In this document: in pieces, positions 20,090-28,612 of the stretch | How the letters are laid out: each line of letters opens with the position of its first letter | Position numbering within the stretch: the first letter of the stretch is position 1 | NCBI RefSeq assembly: GCF_001718415.1 | Contig: NZ_CP013377.1 | Location: forward strand, 1,116,001-1,180,000 | Direction of reading: 5' to 3' | Source: Burkholderia pseudomultivorans | GTDB lineage: Bacteria; Pseudomonadota; Gammaproteobacteria; Burkholderiales; Burkholderiaceae | Length of the DNA stretch: 64,000 bases | Notes under the pieces: model-generated | Databases searched by the model: none | What the model was told of the DNA's origin: nothing | Seen by the model: only the letters and a program-made list of their open reading frames with translations | Program-made: the position numbers and the translations under genes

Positions 20090-20740
20090 GTGCGCCCAGC
20101 ATGGGCGCACTCCTGCGGGTGAAAGTCCCGCCATAAGCTGGTCATGGCGAATGAAGTGAAGCGCAACTGCATGAGGGCGACCGAGTGTGGGGAGGAAGCG
20201 TGGAGCGTAAATCGCGAGCCGATGGACAAGAACCGTATAGAAGGCGCTGCCGAGCAGGGCGAGCGGGCAACAAACCGCAAAGCTCTCGTGACCAAAGCGA
20301 AGCGGCGTAAATACGGCGGTTGTGCGATGAAGGAGTGCGTTCTTACCTGGGGAGATCTCGCCTTGTGCCTGAAAGGGCGACGGTGCAGACCGGAGCGAGA
20401 AGTCAGCAGAGGCCGTAGTAGTGAGGTGGTGTGGCCGGGAAGGCTAAAGCTGCCAGCGAAGGGCCGAAGGAATGGGAGGGCAAGCCCTCTGGTTCTCGGA
20501 AGTGAATAGCCTCAGATGTTCGCGTAAGTGAAGCTCGCCGAACGGTGGATAGGGTGAAGCCCGACAGGCCCAGGCAGCGAGGAATCAGTTTCGGTGAAGC
20601 AGACAACAGCGAACCTGGGTGTCGGGTCGGGAGCAACACAAGCCCGGCAACCTCAACCATTCCAACCGCCCGGTGCGGACCCGCATGCCGGGTGGTGTGG
20701 GAGGGGATCGGTCAGGTTAACTGACCGCCCCTATCCCGAT
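20090..20740 (+). mobile_element. ORF-less group II intron (class C-like), copy 2
   Basis: 651 bp, apparently the same sequence as 4445-5095, shifted by exactly 15,645 bases; encoded shadow frames are identical in both. Same 5' GTGCG end, class-C CGC-type domain V (about 20664-20697) and domain VI end. The flanks differ: the upstream side is CTTTTCGTT here and CTTTTTGTT in copy 1; the downstream side is TGGGGCGTCC here and TCGGGCATCC in copy 1. The shared GTT/T junctions and hairpin-T-run context point to two independent retrohoming events into terminators. It needs a maturase in trans. Confidence 0.85.
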
Positions 20741-20818
20741 TGGGGCGTCCGCGCGAGATTGTCGACGCACGGCTCGCGTGCTTTAATCCGGCATTCCGTT
20801 TCCGAGTTGCCCGTCGCC

Positions 20819-21391
20819 ATGCCGCTGTTCGAACCCGTTACGCTGCATACGTCCCGTCTCGTGCTGCGGCCGCCCCGCGACGACGATGCCGCGGCGCTGT
20901 TCGAGGTCTGGTCGGATCCCGACGCCATGCGCTATTTCTCGTTCGCGCCGATGACGCAGCGCGCGCAGGCGGCCGAACGCGTCGCGCGCAACGTGAAGGC
21001 GTCGGCCGACGGGCAGGACCTGGTTTGCGTCCTCCAACTGCGGGAAAGCGGCGAGGCGCTCGGCGAGTGCTCGCTGTTTCATGCGAACGCGCAATGCCGG
21101 CGCGCGGAAATCGGCTTCAGCCTGCGGCGCGCGTACTGGGGCGGCGGCTATATGCGCGAAGCGGCGTCCGCGATGCTCGATCATGCGTTCGACACGCTGC
21201 ACCTGCACCGGATCGAAGCGGATATCGATCCACGCAACATCGCGTCGGCGCGCTTGCTCGAACGGCTCGGCTTCGTACGGGAAGGGTTGTTGCGGGATCG
21301 CTGGATCGTCGGCGACGAGGTGTCGGACAGCGCGCTGTACGGGCTGCTCGACAGCGACCGGCGCGCGACGGGAGGCGGCGAGGGACGCTGA
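20819..21391 (+). CDS. GNAT-family N-acetyltransferase (RimJ/RimL type)
   Basis: 190 residues. LHTSRLVLRPPRDDDAAAL is the classic RimJ/RimL-like opening, and the acetyl-CoA-binding stretch RRAYWGGGYMREA, IDPRNIASARLLERLGF and GLLRDRWIVG complete the Acetyltransf_3 fold. Probable acceptors are an N-terminal amine of a protein or a small molecule; the target is not predictable. The frame runs open back into the intron, but the ATG at 20819 aligns with the family start. Monocistronic, convergent with the ADP-ribosylglycohydrolase gene. Confidence 0.87.
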   Translation: MPLFEPVTLHTSRLVLRPPRDDDAAALFEVWSDPDAMRYFSFAPMTQRAQAAERVARNVKASADGQDLVCVLQLRESGEALGECSLFHANAQCRRAEIGFSLRRAYWGGGYMREAASAMLDHAFDTLHLHRIEADIDPRNIASARLLERLGFVREGLLRDRWIVGDEVSDSALYGLLDSDRRATGGGEGR

Positions 21392-21427
21392 CGGCGGCCG
21401 GTGCAGGAGGCGCGGGCGGCCCACCGC

Positions 21428-22354
21428 TCAGAATGTCGCGAGCAAGTCCTCGACCATCGATTTCCCGTGCAGGGCCGTGATCCAGCGCGCGGGCAATGCG
21501 GATTCGCCGTACAGCACGCCGGCGAGGCTGCCGGCGATTGCCGCGGTCGTGTCCGTATCGTTTCCGAGTGCGACCGCGCGCTTCACGCAGTCCTCGTAGC
21601 TGCCGGTCGACAGCAGGCAATGGATCGCCGACCAGAAGCTGTCGACCACATACCCCGATCCCTGCGGCGCATCGAAGCGACCGTCCAGCACGATCTTCAA
21701 TTCGAGGATGTCGGCCGTGCCTTCGTAGCGGGCCAGCAGTTCGTCTTCGGCGGCGCGCACCGCGTCGGGCGCGGACCGGCCTTCGAGCATGCCCATCGCG
21801 GTCAGCGCATAGAGCGCGCAGCAGAGTTGCGAACGCACATGGCCGTGCGTGACGAGGTTCTGCTTGCGCGCGACGCGGATCGCATCGTCGCGTGACGCGG
21901 CGATCATGACCACCGGAAAGCAGCGCATCAGCGCGCCGTTGCCGTTGTCGCGCTCGCCGTCGGGGCCGGCCGCCGACGGCGCGGCGCCGGCCGCGAGCGC
22001 GTCGAACGCGCGGCGGGTCTGCAGGCCGACATCGAACACCCGGCCGTCCGGCGTGAAGGCGCCGCGATGAAACCAGTCCAGCAGGTTGCGGGCGAACGTG
22101 TCGAGATTCAGCGCGCGGTCGCGCAGCAGCGCGTCGAGCAGCGCGAGCGCCTGCGCGCCGTCGTCGCTCCACGTGCCGGGCGGCACGCCCGCGTGCGCGC
22201 GGACAAAGCCCGGCGGCGGCGTCATGTCGATCAGCGCGGGCGGCGGAATCGATGCGGCGTCATGGAATTCGTAGGGAACGCCGAGCGCGTCGCCGATCAG
22301 CAGGCCAAGCAGGCCGCCGCGCAGGCGGGTCGTTTGGTTCGGAAGAGTAGTCAT
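21428..22354 (-). CDS. ADP-ribosylglycohydrolase (DraG/ARH-like)
   Basis: 308 residues. The family pattern is clear: GGLLGLLIGDALGVPYEF at the N-terminus, a metal-binding TWSDDGAQAL, NGNGALMRCFPVV in the middle and GNDTDTTAAIAGSLAG near the C-terminus, contributing the two-Mg site. It removes ADP-ribose from protein or metabolite targets. No DraT or toxin partner is present nearby. The ATG at 22354 is preferred over the long upstream frame to 22909, which is antisense to the PPC gene. Confidence 0.9.
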   Translation of the reverse strand: MTTLPNQTTRLRGGLLGLLIGDALGVPYEFHDAASIPPPALIDMTPPPGFVRAHAGVPPGTWSDDGAQALALLDALLRDRALNLDTFARNLLDWFHRGAFTPDGRVFDVGLQTRRAFDALAAGAAPSAAGPDGERDNGNGALMRCFPVVMIAASRDDAIRVARKQNLVTHGHVRSQLCCALYALTAMGMLEGRSAPDAVRAAEDELLARYEGTADILELKIVLDGRFDAPQGSGYVVDSFWSAIHCLLSTGSYEDCVKRAVALGNDTDTTAAIAGSLAGVLYGESALPARWITALHGKSMVEDLLATF

Positions 22355-22497
22355 CGGATGCGGGGCGTGGCGTGCGAGCTGGATTAGCGTGAAGACTAGA
22401 GCAATCGGCTGCGCGTGCCTAGCCGACGGGACTTGCCGTATGCCACGGCCGACCGTACTCTTTGCCGATACATCGGCCCGCCAACAGGTAATCGACC

Positions 22498-22911
22498 ATG
22501 CAAGCCCATCCTCTGCGCCTTTCCCCCGGCGACGACCTGCGCGCGTCGATCGAGGACGCGCTGTGCCGGCACGGCTCGCGCGCGGCGTTCGTCGTTCAGG
22601 GAATCGGGAGTCTTTGCGTTGCCGAACTGCGGTTTGCCGGGATGGACGCGCCGACCACATTGCGCGGCGACCTCGAAATTCTGACGCTGGCCGGTTCGGT
22701 CTCGCCGGACGGCGCACACCTGCATATGTCGGTGTCCGACGCGCAAGGGCGCGTATCGGGCGGCCATGTCGCGCGAGGCTGCGAGGTGCGCACGACCGCC
22801 GAGATTTTGCTCGCGCTGCTTCCGGCACACCGTTTCTCCCGCGCGTTCGATGCGGCCACCGGATTCGACGAACTGGTGATCCGGCCTGAACCGGGCGCCG
22901 ATGCGACATGA
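22498..22911 (+). CDS. PPC/DUF296-domain protein
   Basis: 137 residues covering a single PPC (plant and prokaryote conserved, DUF296) domain: LRLSPGDDLRASIE, AAFVVQGIGSLCVAELRF, GDLEILTLAGSVSPDGAHLHMSV and GGHVARGCEVRTTAEILLALL. Stand-alone bacterial members form trimers. Some are described as DNA-binding or carbohydrate/metal-binding, but the role is unsettled. It is divergent from the glycohydrolase gene, and its stop overlaps an in-frame ATG of the next open frame at 22908. Confidence 0.85.
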   Translation: MQAHPLRLSPGDDLRASIEDALCRHGSRAAFVVQGIGSLCVAELRFAGMDAPTTLRGDLEILTLAGSVSPDGAHLHMSVSDAQGRVSGGHVARGCEVRTTAEILLALLPAHRFSRAFDAATGFDELVIRPEPGADAT

Positions 22912-23054
22912 GTGACGCGATGCGACGGTGGCGGCGCGCATTCGGCGCGTGCGTTCCTGTCCTGAAGAAGCTTGCTCGCCGGAGGCGCGATCAACGGATG
23001 ACGCGGCAAGACCGTATGCCTTCAACGTGCCACGAGATGGCCAGTGAGCGGAAT

Positions 23055-23438
23055 ATGAACGATCGGAACGGGATGCGCATCGCATCGGCGAAGGCGCTCG
23101 TCATTCAGGCGATGACGAGGCCGGGCGTGTACGACGAATCGCTTCGCGAAGCCCGCGCGCTGCTCGAGGCGGCGCTGGCGGACGATCCCCGTGATGTCGC
23201 GATCCTGACCTGCCTCGGCGCAGTGCTGTGCGATCTGCATTTGCGTGCCGACGCACGCGCGTGCCTGACGCGGGCGATCGAACTCGGCTCGACCGACCGG
23301 AACACGTTCTTCAATCTGTTCGTCGCGATGCTCGACCATTCGACGATGGAAGAAGCGCGGGCCGTGCTGGCGCGCGGCACGGCGCTCGATGCCGATCCGG
23401 CGACGTGGGAAGCCTATTTCGATCCGCACGCGATGTAG
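23055..23438 (+). CDS. Small TPR-like helical protein
   Basis: 127 residues from the ATG at 23055, consisting of paired helices (ALVIQAMTRPG, REARALLEAALADDPRDVAILTCLGAVLCDLHLRADARACLTRAI). The spacing and the A-L-DP pattern resemble one to two tetratricopeptide repeats. The frame is open back to 22908, but the extra 49 residues are Arg-rich and unconserved looking, and AGTGAGCGGA upstream of 23055 is an acceptable ribosome-binding site. Probably a protein-interaction module. It lies just upstream (facing) of the frameshifted gene at 23453. Confidence 0.6.
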   Translation: MNDRNGMRIASAKALVIQAMTRPGVYDESLREARALLEAALADDPRDVAILTCLGAVLCDLHLRADARACLTRAIELGSTDRNTFFNLFVAMLDHSTMEEARAVLARGTALDADPATWEAYFDPHAM

Positions 23439-23452
23439 CCGTGCGGCCGGCG

Positions 23453-23927
23453 TCATGCATAAAGCGAAGCCGGCAGGCCGAGGAACGCCGGGCCGCCGAG
23501 CGTGCTGCCTGCCAGCGATACGCCGTCATCGAGCGCATTGCTGATGGCGCAGAGCATGCTGCTGCGCTCGGCATTGTTTTTCACCAGATGCCGGGGGCCG
23601 GCGTGAAAAGCGTGCCGGGCAATCTCGAGCGCCGCGACGAACACCGGCTCGCAATCGATCGGCACTGTGCCATGTGCCCGATTCGTCCTGTACGGAGAAG
23701 CTGTCCGGCAGCGTCATGCCGGATGCCGACGGCAGATGCGACGCGACGACGAGGCCGAACGCTTCCGGAATGATGTCGACGAGCCTGCGCATCGTCAGAT
23801 CGTCGTCGACCAGCGCGCGGACACGCTGTTCGGTTTCGTCGTCCACATGCGGATGCGCGCCGAGAATCTCGGCTGCTGCGAGAACCGTGTCGACGGAAAC
23901 GGGCTTCATGGCGTGGGGGGATTTCAT
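23453..23927 (-). pseudogene. Frameshifted hypothetical gene
   Basis: Two reading frames on the minus strand join into one plausible protein of about 157 residues. The first runs from 23927 (MKSPHAMKPVS) to ...DESGTWH at 23667. The second runs from 23665 (VPIDCEPVFVAALEIARH) to the stop at 23453. The shift occurs at TGGCACAGTGCCG (23660-23672): one extra base, or two missing bases of a GTGT. Beyond the junction, frame one continues into an unlikely Arg-rich tail. The family is unknown; the hydrophobic C-terminus is Leu/Gly-rich. It is either a real recent inactivation or a sequencing error. It lies beside an Imm50-like gene on the same strand. Confidence 0.55.
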
Positions 23928-24033
23928 CGTGGCGACGTCGGGCGTTCGGGTACAAGCCGGCTATTGTCGACGATTCGGGCGCCCGTGGCTTGCTTCCGCA
24001 GCGGTGCCATGCGACGTATCGTCAAACGCGGCC

Positions 24034-24723
24034 CTACGCGTGTAGGCACGGCTCGATACGCGCAACCCTTGCCGCGCGGCACTGGAGCAGGATCTCGAAC
24101 CCCGTGGACGGGTACAGGTCGATCTGGATGCGGCCGCCGTCACAGCGGGAAAACCGCAGATCGTATATCCATGACGGGTAGCACACGTTTTCCGTCGAAA
24201 ACGTGTCGCCGTCGACCTGTTCGAAAACGAACGTGATCCTGCACGGCGTCGTCGGCACGCTGCCGGCCGGATTGCCCTGTCCGTCATGACGGAGCGTGAG
24301 TTCCATGTCCGTATGTGCCGCTCCGTTCGATGCGACCCGGCGTAGCGTGACCGAAAGCAGTTCGGCATCGTGAAACGACGGCCAGTAGCCGAAGATTTGC
24401 CGAATCAGCCACGCATGTTCGACCGCGCTTTCGTCCGTTTGCGGGCGAGTGCGACCGGACTCCCATGACTCCGGCAAGGCTTCGACCATCTGCTGCAGCT
24501 TCCCGATCAGATACTGTTCCGCGTCTTCGAGCGAGCCGCAGAAATCGAGCGCGGCCGCGCCGCTGCCGATACGGCCGTCATACGATTCCTGCACGATCTC
24601 GAACCCATAGACGATCCTGCCGTCGTCGCGCTGAACGAGGTGGTATCCGATGTCGTAAGGCAGGCGGCGCGCGTTCTGCCGGATGTACCGGAAGGTCTTC
24701 GCGTAGTTCGACTGGAGCTGCAT
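24034..24723 (-). CDS. Imm50-like immunity protein
   Basis: 229 residues. The central IFGYWPSFHDAELLSVTLRR and the later ITFVFEQV/IDLYPS... segments match the Imm50 pattern of polymorphic-toxin immunity proteins, with an additional N-terminal region of about 90 residues (YIRQNARRLPYDIGYHLV...) that looks like a separate small domain. Such proteins neutralise a cognate toxin delivered by contact-dependent or type VI systems. No toxin gene is visible in the window, so it is an orphan. The start is taken at ATG 24723 (MQLQSNY); the frame is open 22 codons further. Cytosolic. Confidence 0.7.
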   Translation of the reverse strand: MQLQSNYAKTFRYIRQNARRLPYDIGYHLVQRDDGRIVYGFEIVQESYDGRIGSGAAALDFCGSLEDAEQYLIGKLQQMVEALPESWESGRTRPQTDESAVEHAWLIRQIFGYWPSFHDAELLSVTLRRVASNGAAHTDMELTLRHDGQGNPAGSVPTTPCRITFVFEQVDGDTFSTENVCYPSWIYDLRFSRCDGGRIQIDLYPSTGFEILLQCRAARVARIEPCLHA

Positions 24724-25155
24724 GGTTTTCCTTGTCGTTATCGCAGACGCAACCGGGGAAGGGCGAATACGCAGCCGATGGGAGGGCATTTCGATCGCTG
24801 CGGCCGATGCGCAAGACTGGCGGCGATATGCACGGTGAGTCGTGGTTCACCTGTCGTGGCATCGTGCGAGCGCGGCCGTGGCGGTGAAGCGAGGCTATCG
24901 ACGCCGTTTCTCGACGCGTGATCGTATCGGCGAGGATCGCAAGACAAGCCCGTGCGATGCATGGGACGACCGGGCAGGGCGGCGGCTCGAATGGCATCCG
25001 GGCTGCTCGGCCAGTCGCCGCGCGCATGGAATTCAGTTACGTGAAAGCGGGGCGGGGAGTTGTCGCGGGCATATCCGGACGATGCCGGCCGACCGTCACA
25101 GTCCGGCTGCGCGGGCCGTCCCGCGCAGCCCGGATCAAGCGCCTCGCGATTCGCG
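24724..25155. other. Gap between immunity gene and small secreted-protein gene
   Basis: 432 bp with no convincing gene. Several overlapping short frames exist on both strands, but none has a ribosome-binding site or a recognisable product. The part next to 24724 must carry the promoter of the minus-strand Imm50 gene. I see nothing else. Confidence 0.4.
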
Positions 25156-25407
25156 TCAATTCTTCGCGAGCGACACGTCGGCGTCGCCGCGACCCGTCAC
25201 CAGGCAACCGGACATGAACGCTTCGCTCTGGCTGCCGGCAGCGGCCTCCCCGAAGCCGCGGCTCAGCGCGTCGTACTTCACGCGCTGCGCACCCTGCTCG
25301 CACGCGAGCGGGCTGGCGTCGCGACCCTGCGCGTGCAGGACCGCGCGATCGGCGATCAGATAGGCCAGCAGCGCGAAAACGGCGATATGTACGGCTCGTC
25401 TCATCAT
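25156..25407 (-). CDS. Small exported or membrane-anchored hypothetical protein (83 aa)
   Basis: 83 residues starting MMRRAVHIAVFALLAYLIADRA, i.e. an N-terminal hydrophobic helix that could be an uncleaved anchor or a signal peptide. The remaining polar part contains two Cys (LACEQGAQ and MSGCLVTG) that could form a disulfide in the periplasm. The ribosome-binding site GAGGAG lies eight bases upstream of the ATG at 25407. Family unknown. Single gene. Confidence 0.65.
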   Translation of the reverse strand: MMRRAVHIAVFALLAYLIADRAVLHAQGRDASPLACEQGAQRVKYDALSRGFGEAAAGSQSEAFMSGCLVTGRGDADVSLAKN

Positions 25408-25869
25408 GGTTCGTCTCCTCGTTGCCCTAGCGTATCGCGGACCCGCTCCGCGAAGCACTTGGGGCTTCCCCCGGTAAACGTCTGCTGAAATGAGTGCGCG
25501 ACAGGGTGATCCTGTCCTGTTTTTTTGCGCCGAGGGCAAGGGGAAACCGTAGCCGGAACACGCGCGGCTGGCGATTTGCCTGGTTATTTCCTGACAGCCG
25601 CAGGCGAGATCCGGGCGGAGTCGGCACGCGAATGGCCGCGCGCAAGCCGCGACCGGACCGGGTTCCCGAATGTGGAATCGCCCGGCGGATGACGTGATTG
25701 ACGCGAGTTTGACGAATGTCAGGGGACGCGCGGGCGGCCGCGGTTGCGCGGCTGTCCGGGGCGATAGCATGAATACATCGTTCGACGGAACACGAAGCGC
25801 GCCCGGCACTTCGATTCCGGGCGAAGCAGTCGCGTATCGAAATCGTTATCCCAATCGTGAGGAATCCAA
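25408..25869. other. Divergent intergenic region with a terminator-like hairpin
   Basis: 462 bp between two divergent small genes. A hairpin GACAGG-GTGAT-CCTGTC (25500-25516) followed by CTG and seven or more T (to 25526) looks like a plus-strand intrinsic terminator, although no plus-strand gene lies upstream. A second small stem, GGGGCTTCCCC, precedes it near 25471. This could mark the 3' end of an unannotated small RNA starting between 25408 and 25470. The remainder is featureless. Confidence 0.35.
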
Positions 25870-25980
25870 ATGTTACCCGTCTCCGCCGTGCTCGTCAGTC
25901 TGGCTCCGATGTGGGGCATCCTGCTGGTCGCATCGTCTGCCGCCGCCTATCTCGTGTTCTGGCGCAAGGCGCTCAAGTAA
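25870..25980 (+). CDS. 36-aa single-pass membrane protein
   Basis: An ATG at 25870 with a good GAGGAA ribosome-binding site 6-7 bases upstream opens a 36-codon frame ending TAA at 25980. The product is almost entirely one hydrophobic helix (LVSLAPMWGILLVASSAAAYLV in two parts) with a basic tail FWRKALK, implying N-out/C-in insertion. No family is recognised; small proteins of this shape often stabilise transporters or respiratory complexes. It converges on the UspA gene. Confidence 0.55.
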   Translation: MLPVSAVLVSLAPMWGILLVASSAAAYLVFWRKALK

Positions 25981-26066
25981 GCGCCGCAAGCGCCAATTCA
26001 TGCCGGCGCGCGCGCGTCGCGCCGGGCGCGCTTGCCCGAGCCGCGTGGCGGCGCGCTGCGCATCGT

Positions 26067-26501
26067 TTATTGCACCGCCGTCACCGGCACATTCGAAATC
26101 CGCACCAGCCGGTCCATCACGCTGCGCCGGAACATCGACAGCAGCGCATGCAGCGGATCGTGTCTCGGCGCGACCACGACGATCTCGTCGCAGCCGATCT
26201 CCGACGCCGCTGCCGCGATCGTATCGGCCACCGGGCCGACCTTCTTCACGACGCTGTACTGGACACCGGCTTCCTGCAGAATGCGCTCGGCCGTCGCCAG
26301 ATCGTCGCACGCGAACTTTTCCTCGATCGAGCGCAACCGCGAGAGCGGGTGATAGGCCTCGAGCCGCGTCGCTTCGAGCGGCGCCTGCACATTGATCAGC
26401 ACGATCTCGGACGCACAGCGTTCGCGATACAGGAATGTCGCGTGGCGAACCGCCTGGAGCGAGCGGGGCGAGTGACCGACCGGAACCAGCAGCTTGAGCA
26501 T
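26067..26501 (-). CDS. Universal stress protein (UspA family)
   Basis: 144 residues, one Usp domain: opening MLKLLVPVGHSP, internal IVLINVQAP and the C-terminal IVVVAPRHDPLHALLSMFRRSVMDRLVRISNVPVTAV. The ATP-binding G-2x-G-9x-G-S/T motif is degenerate (APRHDPLHALL...S), so it may belong to the non-ATP-binding branch. Probably induced under stress or stationary phase. Shares the upstream region with the divergent amidase gene, which contains a perfect 16-bp palindrome. Confidence 0.88.
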   Translation of the reverse strand: MLKLLVPVGHSPRSLQAVRHATFLYRERCASEIVLINVQAPLEATRLEAYHPLSRLRSIEEKFACDDLATAERILQEAGVQYSVVKKVGPVADTIAAAASEIGCDEIVVVAPRHDPLHALLSMFRRSVMDRLVRISNVPVTAVQ

Positions 26502-26891
26502 GGATGATGTCCCAGGAACGAGATGCCTGAAGCGTAGCGCGCGGCCGATCCGAATGCCCTAAAGAGATCGGGCGTCCGCGTAAAAAAGTCGTTAACGCGC
26601 ACCTGCCCGAGGCGAGCCGATAAAAAATATAAGAATTTTAAGTTTATGCGCATAAACGATTTCATCGCGGGGGTGCGCCGAGCCGCCGTTGGCGCGCATC
26701 GCGTCGCGGCGTCCCGCGCGTCCGATTTAGTCGAATCCGCAATGAATCGCGCCGGAAAATATCGGAGGTCGCCTGCGCAGCGTCGCGTAGAGTAGAGCAT
26801 CGGCGCGCCGCACGGTGCTTCCCGGCAAGGTCGGAACAGACCGCCGCCGCACGCGGGCCGCCCATCCATCGCGTTTTCCAGGAGACCCCGC
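26502..26891. other. Divergent control region between uspA-like and amidase genes
   Basis: 390 bp with an AT-rich core at about 26575-26660, unusual for this GC-rich DNA. It contains the palindrome at 26642-26657 and should hold both promoters. A 49-codon open frame at 26646 has no ribosome-binding site and is not called. Confidence 0.5.
26642..26657. promoter_or_regulatory. Perfect 16-bp palindrome, probable operator
   Basis: GTTTATGCGCATAAAC, a perfect inverted repeat without spacer, in an AT-rich zone midway between uspA-like and amidase genes. It is suited to a dimeric regulator. No regulator gene is adjacent, so the binder is unknown. Confidence 0.55.
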
Positions 26892-28376
26892 ATGTCGCAC
26901 GGCGCCCCGTCGCTTCTCGCTCCCGCTTCCATTCCCGTCGATCCGATCGTGCGCCTGCCGGCGGGCGAACTGGCGTCGGCGATCCGCTCGAAGGCCGTGT
27001 CCTGCGTCGAGACGATGCGCGCGTATCTCGATCACATCGAGCGCGTGAATGGTTCGATCAACGCGATCGTCGCGCTGCGCGAGCGCGACGTGCTGCTCGC
27101 CGAAGCCGCGGAAAAGGACGCGGCGCTCGCGCGCGGCGAGTATCAGGGCTGGCTGCACGGGATCCCGCAGGCGCCGAAGGATCTCGCGATGACGAAGGGG
27201 CTGCGCACGACCTACGGCTCGCCGATCTTCTGCGATAACGTGCCGCAGGCCGATTCGGTCGGCGTCGCGCGGATGCGCGCGGCGGGCGCGATCTTCATCG
27301 GCAAGACCAATACGCCGGAGTTCGGGCTCGGCTCGCACACCTTCAACGAGGTGTACGGCGCCACCCGCAATCCCTACGACCTGACGAAGAGCGCGGGCGG
27401 CAGCAGCGGCGGCACGGCGGCGGCGCTCGCCGCGCGGATGCTGCCGGTCGCGGACGGCAGCGACTTCGGCGGTTCGCTGCGCAATCCGGCCGCGTTCTGC
27501 AACATCTACGGCTTCCGGCCGTCGCAGGGGCGCGTGCCGCGCTGGCCGGGCGTCGACGTGTTCGTCCAGCAGCTCGGCATCGAAGGGCCGATGGGGCGCA
27601 CGGTCGGCGACGTCGCGCAGCTGCTCGCGATCCAGGCCGGCTACGATCCGAACGATCCGCTGTCGCTCGCCGAGGATCCGGCCGTGTTCGCGCAGCCGCT
27701 CGACACCGACCTGCGCGGCAAGCGCATCGCGTGGGTCGGCGACTGGAACGGCTACCTGGCGACCGAGCCGGGCGTGCTCGCGCAGTGCGAGAAGGGGCTC
27801 GCGACGCTGCGCGAGATCGGCTGCGACGTCGATGCCGCGCTGCCGGCGTTCGCGCCCGAGCGGATCTGGCGCCTGTGGCTCACGCACCGGCACCTGCTGT
27901 CCGGCGGCGGGCTGCTTGCGCACTATCGCGACCCGGCGCGCCGCGCGCTGCTGAAGCCCGAGGCGATCTACGAGATCGAGGGGCTGCTCGCGATGAAGGG
28001 CGACGCGGTGTTCGAGGCAAGCGTCGAACGCACCGCATGGCATCAGGCCGTGCTGCGGTTCTTCGACCGTTACGACTTCATCGCGGCGCCGACCGCGCAG
28101 GTGTTCCCGTTCGACGTCGGGCAGCGCTGGCCGAAGGAGATCGCGGGCCGCCCGATGGACACCTATCACCGCTGGATGGAGACGGTCGTGCCGTGGACGC
28201 TCGCCGGCTGCCCGGTGATCAGCGTGCCGGTCGGGTTCAACGCAGCGGGGCTGCCGATGGGGATGCAGCTGATCGGTCGTCCGCGCGCGGATCTGGCCGT
28301 GCTGCAGCTGGCGCGCGGCTACGAGCAGGCGGCCGACTGGGTCGGCGAGCGCCTGCCCGCGTGGATGGCGGCCTGA
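26892..28376 (+). CDS. Amidase-signature hydrolase
   Basis: 494 residues, amidase signature family. The Ser-cisSer-Lys triad is visible: K96 (APKDLA), the GGSSGG stretch near 171 and nucleophile S195 in GSDFGGSLRNPAAF. It hydrolyses carboxamides; the family includes aryl and aliphatic amidases and 6-aminohexanoate-cyclic-dimer hydrolase. It lacks gatB/gatC neighbours, so it is not GatA. Ribosome-binding site CAGGAGA before ATG 26892. The substrate is not predictable. Confidence 0.9.
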   Translation: MSHGAPSLLAPASIPVDPIVRLPAGELASAIRSKAVSCVETMRAYLDHIERVNGSINAIVALRERDVLLAEAAEKDAALARGEYQGWLHGIPQAPKDLAMTKGLRTTYGSPIFCDNVPQADSVGVARMRAAGAIFIGKTNTPEFGLGSHTFNEVYGATRNPYDLTKSAGGSSGGTAAALAARMLPVADGSDFGGSLRNPAAFCNIYGFRPSQGRVPRWPGVDVFVQQLGIEGPMGRTVGDVAQLLAIQAGYDPNDPLSLAEDPAVFAQPLDTDLRGKRIAWVGDWNGYLATEPGVLAQCEKGLATLREIGCDVDAALPAFAPERIWRLWLTHRHLLSGGGLLAHYRDPARRALLKPEAIYEIEGLLAMKGDAVFEASVERTAWHQAVLRFFDRYDFIAAPTAQVFPFDVGQRWPKEIAGRPMDTYHRWMETVVPWTLAGCPVISVPVGFNAAGLPMGMQLIGRPRADLAVLQLARGYEQAADWVGERLPAWMAA

Positions 28377-28612
28377 CGCGCCCGCGCGCGTCGGGCGATT
28401 GACAACGGATTGACGACGCCGCGGAAAGAATCGCCGCCGCCGCGCGCGATCGCATCGTCGATGCGCGCGAATGCGCGTGGCGGCGCGCGAATCCCGCGGA
28501 ATGGCAAGCGACGGCGCCGGGCGATTTCGTATCGATGTGTTTCAGTCGTTGCGGCGGCGCGCGACGCGCTTCGACAATACCCGGCTCATCATTCCGGCAC
28601 GGGAGAACACAA

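Noticed and set aside
20594..21391. Extended start for the GNAT gene reaching into the intron
   Set aside because: The extra 75 residues come from intron sequence; the ATG at 20819 matches the family.
26646..26795. 49-codon frame beginning at the palindrome
   Set aside because: No ribosome-binding site, Arg-rich product, starts in an operator.
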